Part shown: in pieces, positions 35,271-44,575 of the stretch
Layout: the number at the start of each line of letters is the position of its first letter
Numbering within the stretch: position 1 is the first letter of the stretch
Origin: Streptomyces flavidovirens DSM 40150
GTDB taxonomy: Bacteria; Actinomycetota; Actinomycetes; Streptomycetales; Streptomycetaceae
Direction: 5' to 3'
Assembly (NCBI RefSeq): GCF_000429085.1
Contig: NZ_AUBE01000004.1
Location: forward strand, 369,884-433,883
Length of the DNA stretch: 64,000 nt
Program-made: the position numbers and the translations under genes
Notes under the pieces: generated by a model
Seen by the model: the letters and a program-made list of their open reading frames with translations, nothing else
The model's database searches: none
What the model was told of the DNA's origin: nothing

Positions 35271-35734
35271 GGGTTCCTCCTCATGAGTCCACTGATCACT
35301 ACAAGAGGGGTACGCAGACAGTCGCCGACACCCCTGACGGCGATGAGTCGCATGTACCCCGAGTGTGCTCGTGAGTCGGCACTCCCCACAGTGCGTGACC
35401 CATTGACCCGAGCTCAATGGAGCCAACTATTAAGTAACCCAGACCCGTAAACCACACTTAAAGGGTCTCGTTTTGACAACATCGACCGGGCGCACCTGCC
35501 CGAAATCCGGACAAAGCGAGCACAGACAGACACCCGCGAAACGGACTGTTAACGCAGCTTCCGGAGAGTGGTGACCGATATCCGGACGGACCCTGCCGTA
35601 AATGCGCTTGACGGGGGAGAGCGCAAGTGTCGCCCGCCTCAAAGGCCCTGACACACCGCAGGCCGGTTTCCGTCGCCCACGCGGGGGCGACGGAAACCGG
35701 CCTTCGGTCCGTACTGGCGCCGAGGCGCCGAGGG
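35271..35734. other. Intergenic region between typA and Opp operon 3
   Basis: The region holds the promoter of Opp operon 3 and, at its typA end, the typA terminator (35660-35703). The stretch 35420-35560 is unusually AT-rich for this genome; on the minus strand it offers TTTACG and TAGTTG (around 35430-35460) at 16-bp spacing as a possible -35/-10 pair. The length is unusual for an intergenic gap here, and a long 5' leader or regulatory region is likely. No riboswitch class was recognised. Confidence 0.45.
35660..35703 (-). terminator. Strong typA terminator
   Basis: A perfect 19-bp stem (35660-35678 with 35685-35703) with a 6-nt loop begins 31 nt after the typA stop. It is the longest perfect hairpin in the window. 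Confidence 0.88.
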
Positions 35735-37606
35735 TCAGCGCTTGGCGCGCGAAGCCGTGCGGCCGCGCTCCTTCTGGTCCAGGACGACCTTGCGGATACG
35801 CACGGTCTCCGGGGTCACCTCGATGCACTCGTCGTCGCGGCAGAACTCCAGCGACTGCTCGAGCGACAGCTTGCGCGGCGGCACGACGTTCTCCGTGTTG
35901 TCCGCGGAAGCCGCACGCATGTTGGTGAGCTTCTTCTCCTTGGTGATGTTCACGTCCATGTCGTCGGAACGCGAGTTCTCACCAATGATCATGCCCTCGT
36001 AGACCTCGGTGCCGGCCTCGACGAAGATGACACCCCGCTCCTGGAGGTTGATCATCGCGAACGGGGTCACGGAGCCCGAACGGTCCGCCACCAGCGAGCC
36101 GTTGTTACGGGTGCGCAGCTCGCCGAACCACGGCTCGTGGCCCTCGAAGATGGAGTGCGCGATGCCCGTACCACGGGTCTGCGTCAGGAACTCCGTACGG
36201 AAGCCGATGAGGCCGCGGGACGGGACGATCCACTCCATGCGGATCCAGCCCGAGCCGTGGTTCGTCATCGTCTCCATGCGGCCCTTGCGGGTCGCCATGA
36301 GCTGCGTGATGGCGCCGAGGTGCTCCTCGGGGCAGTCGATCGTCATGCGCTCGATCGGCTCGTACTTCTTGCCGTCGACCATCTTCACGACGACCTCGGG
36401 CTTGCCGACGGTCAGCTCGAAGCCCTCGCGGCGCATCTGCTCGACCAGGATGGCCAGCGCGAGCTCACCACGGCCCTGGACCTCCCAGGCGTCGGGGCGC
36501 TCGGTGTCCAGGACGCGGAGCGAGACGTTACCGATGAGCTCCTTGTCCAGGCGGTCCTTCACCTGGCGGGCGGTGACCTTGTGGCCCTTGCCGCCCTTGC
36601 CGACCAGCGGCGAGGTGTTCGTACCGATGGTCATGGAGATCGCCGGCTCGTCGACCGTGATGAGCGGCAGCGCGATCGGGTTCTCGGGGTCGGCGAGGGT
36701 CTCACCGATCATGATGTCCGGGATACCGGCGATCGCGCAGATGTCGCCCGGGCCCGCCTTCTCGGCCGGCTTGCGGGTGAGCGCCTCGGTCATCATCAGC
36801 TCGGTGATGCGCACGTTGGACATCGTGCCGTCACGCTTGATCCAGGTGACTGTCTGGCCCTTGCGCAGCTCGCCCTGCTCGACGCGGCACAGCGCGATAC
36901 GGCCGAGGAAGTTGTCGGCGTCGAGGTTGGTGACGTGGGCCTGGAGGGGCGCCTCTTCGTCGTACTCGGGGGCCGGGACGTGCGCCAGGATGGTGGAGAA
37001 GAACGGCTCCAGGTTCTCGCTGTCGGCGGGGACGGTGCCGTCCTCCGGCTTGGTCAGCGAGGCGACGCCGTCACGGGCGCAGGCGTAGACGATCGGGAAC
37101 TCGATCTGCTCCTCGTCCGCGTCGAGGTCCAGGAACAGGTCGTACGTCTCGTTGACGACCTCGTCGATCCGGGAGTCCGGGCGGTCCGTCTTGTTGATGC
37201 ACAGGATGACGGGCATCTTCGCCTGGAGCGCCTTGCGGAGCACGAAGCGCGTCTGCGGCAGCGGGCCCTCGGAGGCGTCGACCAGCAGGACGACCGCGTC
37301 GACCATCGACAGGCCGCGCTCGACCTCACCACCGAAGTCGGCGTGGCCGGGGGTGTCGATGATGTTGATCGTGATGACGTCGCCGCCATCCTTCGGGTGG
37401 TACTTGACGGCCGTGTTCTTGGCCAGGATCGTGATGCCCTTCTCACGCTCCAGGTCGTTCGAGTCCATCATGCGGTCGTCGAGGCTCTCGGCGGCGTGCG
37501 CGGCGAAGGCGCCCGCCTGCTTGAGCATGGCGTCGACCAGGGTGGTCTTGCCGTGGTCGACGTGGGCGACGATGGCTACGTTACGGATGTCGTGGCGCGT
37601 GGGCAT
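35735..37606 (-). CDS. typA: Translational GTPase TypA/BipA
   Basis: The 623-residue ribosome-binding GTPase of the EF-G superfamily is involved in ribosome assembly and stress adaptation. G1 is AHVDHGKT, the switch segment LEREKGITI, G3 DTPGHADFGG, G4 NKTDR and G5 is in the FPIVYACARDG segment. Domains II, III and V follow, then the TypA-specific C-terminal domain with EGMIIGENSRSDDMDVNITK and LSLEQSLEFCRDDECIEVTP. The start at 37604-37606 is set by conservation (MPTRHDIRNVAI); its ribosome site is weak and the frame is open further upstream. It is monocistronic, ending in a 19-bp terminator. Confidence 0.97.
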   Translation of the reverse strand: MPTRHDIRNVAIVAHVDHGKTTLVDAMLKQAGAFAAHAAESLDDRMMDSNDLEREKGITILAKNTAVKYHPKDGGDVITINIIDTPGHADFGGEVERGLSMVDAVVLLVDASEGPLPQTRFVLRKALQAKMPVILCINKTDRPDSRIDEVVNETYDLFLDLDADEEQIEFPIVYACARDGVASLTKPEDGTVPADSENLEPFFSTILAHVPAPEYDEEAPLQAHVTNLDADNFLGRIALCRVEQGELRKGQTVTWIKRDGTMSNVRITELMMTEALTRKPAEKAGPGDICAIAGIPDIMIGETLADPENPIALPLITVDEPAISMTIGTNTSPLVGKGGKGHKVTARQVKDRLDKELIGNVSLRVLDTERPDAWEVQGRGELALAILVEQMRREGFELTVGKPEVVVKMVDGKKYEPIERMTIDCPEEHLGAITQLMATRKGRMETMTNHGSGWIRMEWIVPSRGLIGFRTEFLTQTRGTGIAHSIFEGHEPWFGELRTRNNGSLVADRSGSVTPFAMINLQERGVIFVEAGTEVYEGMIIGENSRSDDMDVNITKEKKLTNMRAASADNTENVVPPRKLSLEQSLEFCRDDECIEVTPETVRIRKVVLDQKERGRTASRAKR

Positions 37607-37932
37607 GGGTGAGTTGCGCTTCTCTCGATCGTGGGATCGGGCGTCGTATTCGGTTCGTTTCCTCATACGCCCGCCGGGCGGTCGCGCCACGGCTACCCCC
37701 CATGGTACGGGGAGTGAGCCGCGCGAGCTTCCGGGGCGATCGGTACCGGCCCCGCACAAGGGCTCCGGGGGTCACGGGGAGCTGTGGCGGGGGACGAGAT
37801 TTCGGCCGTGCGCGTGGGGGGTGGGGTGCGGAGCTGTGCCGGGTCAAGGGGCATACAGCACCTTGCCCGCCGGGGCACCGGCGGGCAAGGGACTTGAGCC
37901 AATCCTGAGGGTTCTGAAGCGCTCCTGACCTG
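37607..37932. other. Intergenic region upstream of typA
   Basis: The 326 bases contain the typA promoter/leader and, at 37861-37890, the terminator hairpin of the downstream lipoprotein gene. No other gene or motif was recognised. Confidence 0.5.
37861..37890 (-). terminator. Terminator of the orphan binding-protein gene
   Basis: A perfect 13-bp stem (37861-37873 with 37878-37890) with a GGCA tetraloop lies 43 nt after the lipoprotein gene's stop. Confidence 0.8.
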
Positions 37933-40275
37933 CTAGTTCTTCCCTTGCGCGGTTTCGTCCTTCTTGAAGCCGATGTCCTGATAACGGGGGGTGGCGAAGC
38001 CGAAGGCGCCGACGTTGGCGAGGCCGGGCTTGACCGCCACCAGCTCGGGACGCTGGAAGAGCGGGATGGACCCGGCCGCCGCCCAGATCCGGGCGTCGGC
38101 CCGTTTCACCAGGTCGCGGGCGGCTGCCTCGTCCAGCTCCGCCATGGCCTGGTCGAAGAGCTGGTCGATGTGGTCGGTGCCGACGCGCGTGTAGTTCTGC
38201 TCGACCACCAGCGTGCCGTCGGCGGCCGGCTCCGGCTTGGCGAAGATCGGGCGGGCGTCGGTGGCCGGGTAGGCGGTGGCGGGCCAGGAGTAGAGGGCCA
38301 GGTCGTAGTCGCCGGAGGCGATGTGGTCCTTGAAGTAGCTGTCGTCGGAGACCTTGACCATCTCCGTACGTACGCCGACGCGCTCCAGCATCCCTGAGAT
38401 CTTTTCGCCGACGGTACGCAGTGACTCCGAGCCGGGGCCCGACGGGAGCACGAAACGCAAGGTCAGGGGCTTGCCGTTCTTGCCGAGCGGTCCTCGGGCG
38501 GCGCCGGCCGCGGCGGGAGCGGCGGTCCCGAGCGGGGCGTACGCGCCGGCGACGCCGCCCTTCTTCTTGCCGTCGGCGCTGTCCTTGGCCCGCGCGCTGC
38601 CGGCGCTGTCCTTCGCGCCGATGCTGTCCTTTGCCCCGATGAAACGTGCCTGCATGCGCAGTGCCTGGCCCTGGAGGGCCGCGGCGGGCGCCGGGGCGAG
38701 GACGTACGTACCGGATTCCGTGCCGTAGGAGCCGCCGGGCTTGGAGTCGCCGGGCTTGGAGTCGCTCTCGTCTCCGACGATGTACATGCCGTCGTCGGCT
38801 TCGCGTTCCGTACTCTTCTCCTTCTTTTCCGCTGTGCTGCCCGCCTTCGCGCCCTCCGGCTTCTGCCCCGCCGCGGCCCCGCCCGGCTTCCAGCCCGCGT
38901 CCGCCAGCAGTGCCTGGGCGGCCTCGGTGTCCTGGTCGCCCAGCGCGCCGCTGCTGTCGGCGTACGCCTCCTGGCCCGCCAGCGCGAGGTGGCTGCCGAG
39001 GGGGTGCGCGGGCAGGCCGAGCGGCTTCAGTACGGCCTCGGCGAGCGCGCGGCGGTCGATGGCGCGGGCCACCGCGCGGCGTACCCGGTCGTCGGTGAGC
39101 GGGCCGGACGTGCCGTTGAGCGCGAGCTGCGTGTAGGCGGGTTCGAGGGACTTGCGGATGACGAAGCCGCGCAGTGCGGCCTGCTCGTCGGCGTACTTCT
39201 TGATCGCCTCGCGGGACTTCCTGCGGGCCTCCAGTTCCACGGCGGCCTCTTCCTCGGCCGACCCGTGGGCGATGGCCCAGGATCTGAGCGCGGAGGCGGG
39301 TGTGACGGCGGCGCCGGGGCCGTGGTTCATTGGCTGGCCCTTGGCTCCCGCGTCCCTGGCGGCCAGGGCGAGGCGGTCCGCGGTGCGGCGGCCGATGTCG
39401 GCGATGTCGAGTTCACCGGCGGCGAGCGCCGCGGTGCGCTTGTCGCGGGTCACGGTGCGGAAGACGAGCGTGTCGAGCTTCGAGGGCTGCCCCCACCAGC
39501 GGGGATTGCGTTCGAGGGTGGCCTCGCCGCTCGCGCGGTCCAGTTCCTTGAGCGTGAAGGGTCCTGCCGTCGGCTTGAGGCCGGCGCGGGCGCCGTCGTT
39601 GAAGGAGTTGGGCTTGCCCATCACGTCCTTCGGGTAGAGCGGTGTGAAGAGCGAGCGCCAGTCCGCGTACGGCTTGGCGAAGGTGACCCGGACCTCCAGG
39701 TCGTCGGCGCCGCGCTCGATCCTCTCGATGCGCTCGTAGCCGGCGTTGCGGGCGGTCCAGTACGCCGTGTCCCTGCCGTTGAGCGCACGCCACTGGGCCA
39801 CGAAGTCCGGCGCGCCGATCTCGCGGCCGTCGCTCCACACCGCCTGCTGGTTCATCTTGTAGAGCACGACCTGCTTGGGCTCGCGCTCGACGATCTCGGC
39901 GGACTCCAGGTAGTCGGGGTTGCGCTGCGGGCGGCCGCGCTGGTCGAGGGTGAAGAGCGACGGGAGTACGGCGCCCGCGATGCGCGTGGTGGAGGCGTCG
40001 GCGTCGGCCTGGAAGGCGTTGAGGGTGGCGGGCGTGGTGTCGACGGCCCAGCGGACCGCGCCGCCGTCGGCGACCTGGTCGCGCCCGGCGGGGGCGATGT
40101 CCTGGGGGACGACCACCCCCTGCGCCTCGTCGTCGCCCGAGCCGCAGCCCGCCAGGGCGGGCAGCCCGAGCATCCCGGCGGTGACGAGCGCGAGGCAGCG
40201 GGCGGCTCGCGCTCGCTTGGGCCTGCGGCGGTTTGCCGGGGCTGCCTCCCCGCGTGGGACGCCGACGTGGGACAT
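37933..40275 (-). CDS. Orphan family-5 peptide-binding lipoprotein, enlarged
   Basis: The 780-residue protein has a basic N-terminus, membrane segment and lipobox (LPALAGC), then a family-5 binding domain (WAVDTTPATLNAFQADADAS, VWSDGREIGAPDFVAQWRAL, AGPFTLKELDRA). It is about 240 residues longer than its neighbours, partly because of a low-complexity insert at about 485-610. That insert holds repeats of GDSKPGG, IGAKDS and RAKDS and an Ala-rich stretch. The binding domain resumes with LTLRFVLPSG and LALYSWPATAYPATD. No permease or ATPase gene adjoins it, so it may feed one of the nearby importers or serve as a sensor. The ATG at 40273-40275 follows GGAGGTACCAGCC. Confidence 0.85.
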   Translation of the reverse strand: MSHVGVPRGEAAPANRRRPKRARAARCLALVTAGMLGLPALAGCGSGDDEAQGVVVPQDIAPAGRDQVADGGAVRWAVDTTPATLNAFQADADASTTRIAGAVLPSLFTLDQRGRPQRNPDYLESAEIVEREPKQVVLYKMNQQAVWSDGREIGAPDFVAQWRALNGRDTAYWTARNAGYERIERIERGADDLEVRVTFAKPYADWRSLFTPLYPKDVMGKPNSFNDGARAGLKPTAGPFTLKELDRASGEATLERNPRWWGQPSKLDTLVFRTVTRDKRTAALAAGELDIADIGRRTADRLALAARDAGAKGQPMNHGPGAAVTPASALRSWAIAHGSAEEEAAVELEARRKSREAIKKYADEQAALRGFVIRKSLEPAYTQLALNGTSGPLTDDRVRRAVARAIDRRALAEAVLKPLGLPAHPLGSHLALAGQEAYADSSGALGDQDTEAAQALLADAGWKPGGAAAGQKPEGAKAGSTAEKKEKSTEREADDGMYIVGDESDSKPGDSKPGGSYGTESGTYVLAPAPAAALQGQALRMQARFIGAKDSIGAKDSAGSARAKDSADGKKKGGVAGAYAPLGTAAPAAAGAARGPLGKNGKPLTLRFVLPSGPGSESLRTVGEKISGMLERVGVRTEMVKVSDDSYFKDHIASGDYDLALYSWPATAYPATDARPIFAKPEPAADGTLVVEQNYTRVGTDHIDQLFDQAMAELDEAAARDLVKRADARIWAAAGSIPLFQRPELVAVKPGLANVGAFGFATPRYQDIGFKKDETAQGKN

Positions 40276-40578
40276 GGCTGGTACCTCCAGGGCCGGCCCG
40301 GCCCATCCCCTGTCGGAATGAGCCCGGTTTTTCACATTTGGCGGCATATGATGGTGATCACATCAACTCCGCTCAACTGAAATGGACCCCGCGCGTGAGC
40401 CGTCGGCGACACGGCGGCGAACCACTCGAACCCCACCCGTGCGGCCCAACAGAAGGGGGCGCACGGGGGGCCGCGCGCCGAGAATCGCTGCACATCCCTT
40501 CACAAGAGGGGATGTGACGCGCGACACTCGCAGGCGCATGAGCGTTACCACGCGCCACCGTGGAAATGAGGGCACTAC
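40276..40578. other. Divergent promoter region, orphan lipoprotein / sdh operon
   Basis: The 303 bases carry promoters in both directions. On the minus strand TTGAGC (complement of 40371-40376) is followed 18 bp later by a CATATG-like AT-rich element. An 8-bp perfect palindrome GTGATCAC lies between them at 40354-40361. On the plus strand no clear pair was found. Confidence 0.45.
40354..40361. promoter_or_regulatory. Palindrome GTGATCAC in putative promoter
   Basis: The palindrome, flanked by GAT and ATC, lies between candidate -35 and -10 elements of the lipoprotein gene, a usual place for a repressor site. The regulator is unknown. Confidence 0.35.
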
Positions 40579-40872
40579 ATGTCCCTGCAAAACGACCTGG
40601 CAGCGGTTCAGCGCTGCCTCGACACTCTGGTCCAGTCGGTGGAACGGCTGGAGCAGCAGGTCGGCGGCGGCAGCCTGGAGATCAGGCGTGTACGCACCGA
40701 CGCGGGCCATCTGCGCGAGAGCCTGGCCCTGCTGAGCGAGGCCGCTCCCACTCTGCGCCGGCCCGAGGCGCGTCCCGACCTGGTGTCCATCCCGGACGAC
40801 CCGTACAACAGCGCGCTGTGGACCGACTCGGACGACGAGGGCCTCGGCGCACGCGACCGGCACGCGCCCTAG
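40579..40872 (+). CDS. Small coiled-coil protein preceding sdh genes
   Basis: The 97-residue soluble protein has an N-terminal heptad-rich helix (LAAVQRCLDTLVQSVERLEQQV), a second helix (VRTDAGHLRESLALLSEA) and an acidic C-terminus (ALWTDSDDEGLGARD). It has no signal peptide or enzymatic motif. A Shine-Dalgarno (GAGGGC) precedes the ATG. It lies 54 bases upstream of the sdhC gene in the same direction and is probably co-transcribed with the succinate dehydrogenase genes. I recognise it only as a conserved Streptomyces hypothetical; an assembly or regulatory role next to the complex is speculation. Confidence 0.72.
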   Translation: MSLQNDLAAVQRCLDTLVQSVERLEQQVGGGSLEIRRVRTDAGHLRESLALLSEAAPTLRRPEARPDLVSIPDDPYNSALWTDSDDEGLGARDRHAP

Positions 40873-40926
40873 CGGTACGCCCCCGGCCCGCCCTGTCCCG
40901 ACTGCCCGCTCCATACGGAGTCCTCG

Positions 40927-41745
40927 TTGGCCACTGGCACAGAACCCCAGCCCCGCACGGGCGTCCATGACGCCTCACGCGCCGCGATCACCGCCCGGCA
41001 TCTGCGCACGGACCGCTGGTGGCTGGCGCCCGCGGCGACCGCTGCCGGGCTGCTCGCCTTCGTCGTCTACTCGACCTGGCGGGCCTTCGCGAACGCCGAC
41101 TACTACGCGGCGCCCTACGTCTCGCCGTTCTACTCGCCCTGCCTGGCGGAGAACTGCGTACCGATGAAGGACGGCCCCAACTGGGCGATCTTCGGTAGCT
41201 GGTGGGGCCTGTCCCCCGCCCTGCTCATCCTGATCTTTCCGCTCGGCTTCCGGCTGACCTGCTACTACTACCGCAAGGCCTATTACCGGGGCTTCTGGGC
41301 CTCGCCGCCGGCCTGCGCGGTCGCCGAGCCGCACAAGACGTACAGCGGCGAGACCCGCTTCCCGCTGATCCTGCAGAACATCCACCGGTACTTCTTCTAC
41401 GCCGCCGTCCCCGTCGCCGGGATCCTCACGTACGACACCGTGCTCGCCTTCCGCGACGAGACGTACGCGTGGGGCCACATGGGCCTGGGCACCCTCGTCT
41501 TCCTGGTCAACATCGTGCTGATCTGGGCGTACACGTTCTCCTGCCACTCCTGCCGGCACATCGTCGGCGGCAAGCTCAAACACTTCTCCAGGCACCCGGT
41601 GCGCTACCGGCTGTGGGGCTGGGTCGGCAAGCTCAACGCCCGCCACATGCAGCTCGCCTGGGCCTCGCTGCTCAGCGTCGCCCTCGCCGACTTCTACGTC
41701 TACCTGGTGGCGTCCGGCGCTTTCGACGACCCAAGGCTGTTCTAG
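40927..41745 (+). CDS. sdhC: Succinate dehydrogenase membrane anchor (Sdh1 type)
   Basis: This 272-residue protein has about five membrane helices, for example LAPAATAAGLLAFVVYSTW, ALLILIFPLGFRLTCYYY and HMGLGTLVFLVNIVLIWAY. Several histidines (IHRYFF, CHSCRH, RHMQLAW) could bind haem. It matches the single large anchor subunit of actinobacterial Sdh1 (as in mycobacteria, Rv0249c-like) rather than the paired SdhC/SdhD of Sdh2. It passes succinate electrons to menaquinone. The TTG start at 40927 follows CGGAGTCCTCG. The sdhA gene starts 22 nt after its stop. The CHSC motif near residue 205 is unusual and could bind a metal. Confidence 0.85.
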   Translation: MATGTEPQPRTGVHDASRAAITARHLRTDRWWLAPAATAAGLLAFVVYSTWRAFANADYYAAPYVSPFYSPCLAENCVPMKDGPNWAIFGSWWGLSPALLILIFPLGFRLTCYYYRKAYYRGFWASPPACAVAEPHKTYSGETRFPLILQNIHRYFFYAAVPVAGILTYDTVLAFRDETYAWGHMGLGTLVFLVNIVLIWAYTFSCHSCRHIVGGKLKHFSRHPVRYRLWGWVGKLNARHMQLAWASLLSVALADFYVYLVASGAFDDPRLF

Positions 41746-41767
41746 ACGACTGATTGAAGGGTGTTTG

Positions 41768-43723
41768 ATGACGCAGCTCGAACGGCAGGGGTGGGACGTC
41801 GTCGTGGTCGGCGCGGGCGGCGCCGGACTGCGCGCCGCCATCGAGGCGCGGGAGCAGGGTGCCCGTACCGCGGTCATCTGCAAGTCGCTCTTCGGCAAGG
41901 CGCACACGGTCATGGCGGAAGGCGGCATCGCCGCGTCCATGGGCAACGTGAACTCCGGCGACAACTGGCAGGTGCACTTCCGCGACACCATGCGCGGCGG
42001 CAAGTTCCTCAACCAGTGGCGGATGGCGGAGCTGCACGCGCGCGAGGCACCCGACCGGGTGTGGGAGCTGGAGACGTGGGGGGCGCTGTTCGACCGTACG
42101 CCGGACGGGAAGATCTCGCAGCGCAACTTCGGCGGGCACGAGTACCCGCGCCTCGCACATGTCGGTGACCGGACCGGCCTGGAGCTGATCCGCACGCTCC
42201 AGCAGAAGATCGTCTCGCTCCAGCAGGAGGACTTCCGCGAGTTCGGCGACTACGAGGCCCGGCTCAAGGTCTTCCAGGAGTGCACGGTCACGCGGGTGTT
42301 GAAGGACGAGCGGGAGCGGGTCGCGGGGACCTTCTGTTACGAGCGCGAGTCCGGCCGGTTCTTCGTCCTTGAGGCGCCGGCTGTCGTGCTGGCCACGGGC
42401 GGCATCGGCAAGTCCTTCAAGGTGACGTCGAACTCGTGGGAGTACACGGGCGACGGCCACGCGCTGGCCCTGCTCGCGGGCGCCCCGCTGCTCAACATGG
42501 AGTTCGTGCAGTTCCATCCGACGGGCATGGTCTGGCCGCCTTCCGTCAAGGGCATCCTCGTCACCGAGTCGGTGCGCGGCGACGGCGGCGTACTGCGCAA
42601 CTCCGACGGCAAGCGGTTCATGTTCGACTACATCCCCGACGTCTTCAAGGAGAAGTACGCGCAGTCGGAGGAGGAGGGCGACCGCTGGTACGAGGACCCG
42701 GACAACAACCGGCGTCCCCCCGAGCTGCTCCCCCGCGACGAGGTCGCGCGCGCCATCAACTCCGAGGTGAAGGCGGGCCGCGGCTCCCCGCACGGCGGCG
42801 TCTTCCTCGACGTGTCGACGCGCATGCCGGCCGAGACGATCCGGCGCAGGCTGCCGTCGATGTATCACCAGTTCAAAGAGCTGGCGGACGTCGACATCAC
42901 CGCCGAGGCGATGGAGGTCGGCCCGACCTGCCACTACGTGATGGGCGGCGTCGCCGTCGACTCCGACACCGCCGCCACCCGCGGCGTCCCCGGACTGTAC
43001 GCCGCGGGCGAGGTGGCCGGCGGCATGCACGGCTCCAACCGGCTCGGCGGCAACTCGCTCTCCGACCTGCTGGTCTTCGGGCGCAGGGCCGGGCTGCACG
43101 CCGCGCGGTACGCGATCGGGTTCGGGGAAGGGGCCGCGCGTCCGCGACCGGACGCCGGCCAGGTGGACGCGGCGGCGGCCGAGGCACTGCGCCCCTTCAG
43201 CGCGGAGGGACCCGAGCCGGGAGAGGCGGACGGGCGCCCGCCGGAGAACCCGTACACCCTCCACCAGGAGCTCCAGCAGACGATGAACGACCTGGTCGGC
43301 ATCATCAGGCGCGAGCCGGAGATGGAGCAGGCCCTGGAGAAACTGGCCGACCTGCGGGTACGGGCGCACCGGGCCGGGGTCGAGGGTCACCGGCAGTTCA
43401 ATCCGGGCTGGCACCTCGCGCTGGACCTGCGGAACATGCTGCTGGTCAGCGAGTGCGTCGCACGGGCGGCGCTGGAGCGTACCGAGAGCCGTGGCGGTCA
43501 CACCCGCGAGGACTGCCCGGCGATGGAGCCGGAGTGGCGCCGGGTCAATCTGCTCTGCCGGCTGGCGGATGTGTCGGGCGGTCTGGCGCCGTCCGACGAG
43601 CCGCGGCGGGGGCAGATCTCGCTCGCACGGGAGACCACCGAGCCCATCCGCCCCGACCTGCTCGGCCTCTTCGAGAAGGAAGAGCTGGTCAAGTACCTCG
43701 CCGAAGAGGAGCTCCACTCATGA
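41768..43723 (+). CDS. sdhA: Succinate dehydrogenase/fumarate reductase flavoprotein subunit
   Basis: The 651-residue FAD subunit oxidises succinate to fumarate. The Rossmann motif is VVVVGAGGAGLRAAIEA. The segment GKAHTVMAEGGIAASMGN carries the His expected to bind FAD covalently. Substrate-site residues lie in FHPTGMVWPP, GPTCHYVMGGVAVD and GGMHGSNRLGGNSLSD. The C-terminal helical and capping parts match the Sdh1/Frd group. The ATG at 41768 follows AAGGGTGTTTG. The stop overlaps the sdhB start (ATGA), coupling the two catalytic subunits. Confidence 0.95.
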   Translation: MTQLERQGWDVVVVGAGGAGLRAAIEAREQGARTAVICKSLFGKAHTVMAEGGIAASMGNVNSGDNWQVHFRDTMRGGKFLNQWRMAELHAREAPDRVWELETWGALFDRTPDGKISQRNFGGHEYPRLAHVGDRTGLELIRTLQQKIVSLQQEDFREFGDYEARLKVFQECTVTRVLKDERERVAGTFCYERESGRFFVLEAPAVVLATGGIGKSFKVTSNSWEYTGDGHALALLAGAPLLNMEFVQFHPTGMVWPPSVKGILVTESVRGDGGVLRNSDGKRFMFDYIPDVFKEKYAQSEEEGDRWYEDPDNNRRPPELLPRDEVARAINSEVKAGRGSPHGGVFLDVSTRMPAETIRRRLPSMYHQFKELADVDITAEAMEVGPTCHYVMGGVAVDSDTAATRGVPGLYAAGEVAGGMHGSNRLGGNSLSDLLVFGRRAGLHAARYAIGFGEGAARPRPDAGQVDAAAAEALRPFSAEGPEPGEADGRPPENPYTLHQELQQTMNDLVGIIRREPEMEQALEKLADLRVRAHRAGVEGHRQFNPGWHLALDLRNMLLVSECVARAALERTESRGGHTREDCPAMEPEWRRVNLLCRLADVSGGLAPSDEPRRGQISLARETTEPIRPDLLGLFEKEELVKYLAEEELHS

Positions 43724-44490
43724 GCAGCTACACGGCGGCCTTCAGGGTCTGGCGCGGTGACGCCGACGGCGGGGAGCTGGAGGACTTCAAGGTCGAGGTG
43801 AACGAGGGCGAGGTCGTCCTCGACATCATCCACCGCCTCCAGGCCACCCAGGCTTCGGATCTCGCGGTGCGCTGGAACTGCAAGGCGGGCAAGTGCGGTT
43901 CGTGCAGTGCGGAGATCAACGGGCGGCCGCGGCTGCTGTGCATGACGCGGATGTCCATCTTCTCGCGCGAGGAAACGATCACCGTCACGCCGCTGCGGGC
44001 GTTTCCCGTCGTACGCGACCTGGTGACGGACGTGTCGTTCAACTACGCGAAGGCGCGGGAGGTGCCCGCCTTCGTACCGCCTCCGGGGGTCGCGGCGGGT
44101 GATTACCGGATGCAGCAGATCGACGTGGAGCGCCCGCAGGAGTTCCGCAAGTGCATCGAGTGCTTCCTGTGCCAGGACACCTGCCATGTGGTGCGCGACC
44201 ACGAGGAGAACAAGGCGTCCTTCGCGGGGCCGAGGTTCCTGATGCGGATCGCCGAGCTGGACATGCATCCGCTGGACGCGGCCGCCGGGGTCGGAGTCGA
44301 CCGCAAGAAGACCGCGCAGGACGAGCACGGGCTCGGCTACTGCAACATCACCAAGTGCTGCACGGAGGTCTGCCCGGAGAACATCAAGATCACGGACAAC
44401 GCCCTGATCCCCTTGAAGGAGCGGGCGGTCGACCGTAAGTACGACCCGCTGGTCTGGCTGGGCGACAAGATCTTCCGGCGCACGGAATAG
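43720..44490 (+). CDS. sdhB: Succinate dehydrogenase iron-sulfur subunit
   Basis: The 256-residue subunit carries electrons from FAD to the membrane quinone. The plant-type [2Fe-2S] ligands are in WNCKAGKCGSCSAEI with the fourth Cys in PRLLCMT. The bacterial-type part has CIECFLCQDTC and NITKCCTEVCPENI, supplying the [4Fe-4S] and [3Fe-4S] ligands. KITDNALIPLKERA ends the conserved core. It begins within the sdhA stop. The operon sdhC-sdhA-sdhB ends here; the NAT gene 85 bases on has its own ribosome site. Confidence 0.94.
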   Translation: MSSYTAAFRVWRGDADGGELEDFKVEVNEGEVVLDIIHRLQATQASDLAVRWNCKAGKCGSCSAEINGRPRLLCMTRMSIFSREETITVTPLRAFPVVRDLVTDVSFNYAKAREVPAFVPPPGVAAGDYRMQQIDVERPQEFRKCIECFLCQDTCHVVRDHEENKASFAGPRFLMRIAELDMHPLDAAAGVGVDRKKTAQDEHGLGYCNITKCCTEVCPENIKITDNALIPLKERAVDRKYDPLVWLGDKIFRRTE

Positions 44491-44575
44491 AGCCGGAGCG
44501 TGCCGCGCTTCACCTGTGGCCCGAGCGCCGGGCGTCGGCGCGAAGCTACGGACGAGACGACGGGGTACGTACGCG

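Noticed and set aside
30501..35450. Very long + strand open frames antisense to Opp operon 3
   Set aside because: They mirror conserved genes on the minus strand and translate to repetitive V/L/D/R sequence; they are codon-bias shadows.
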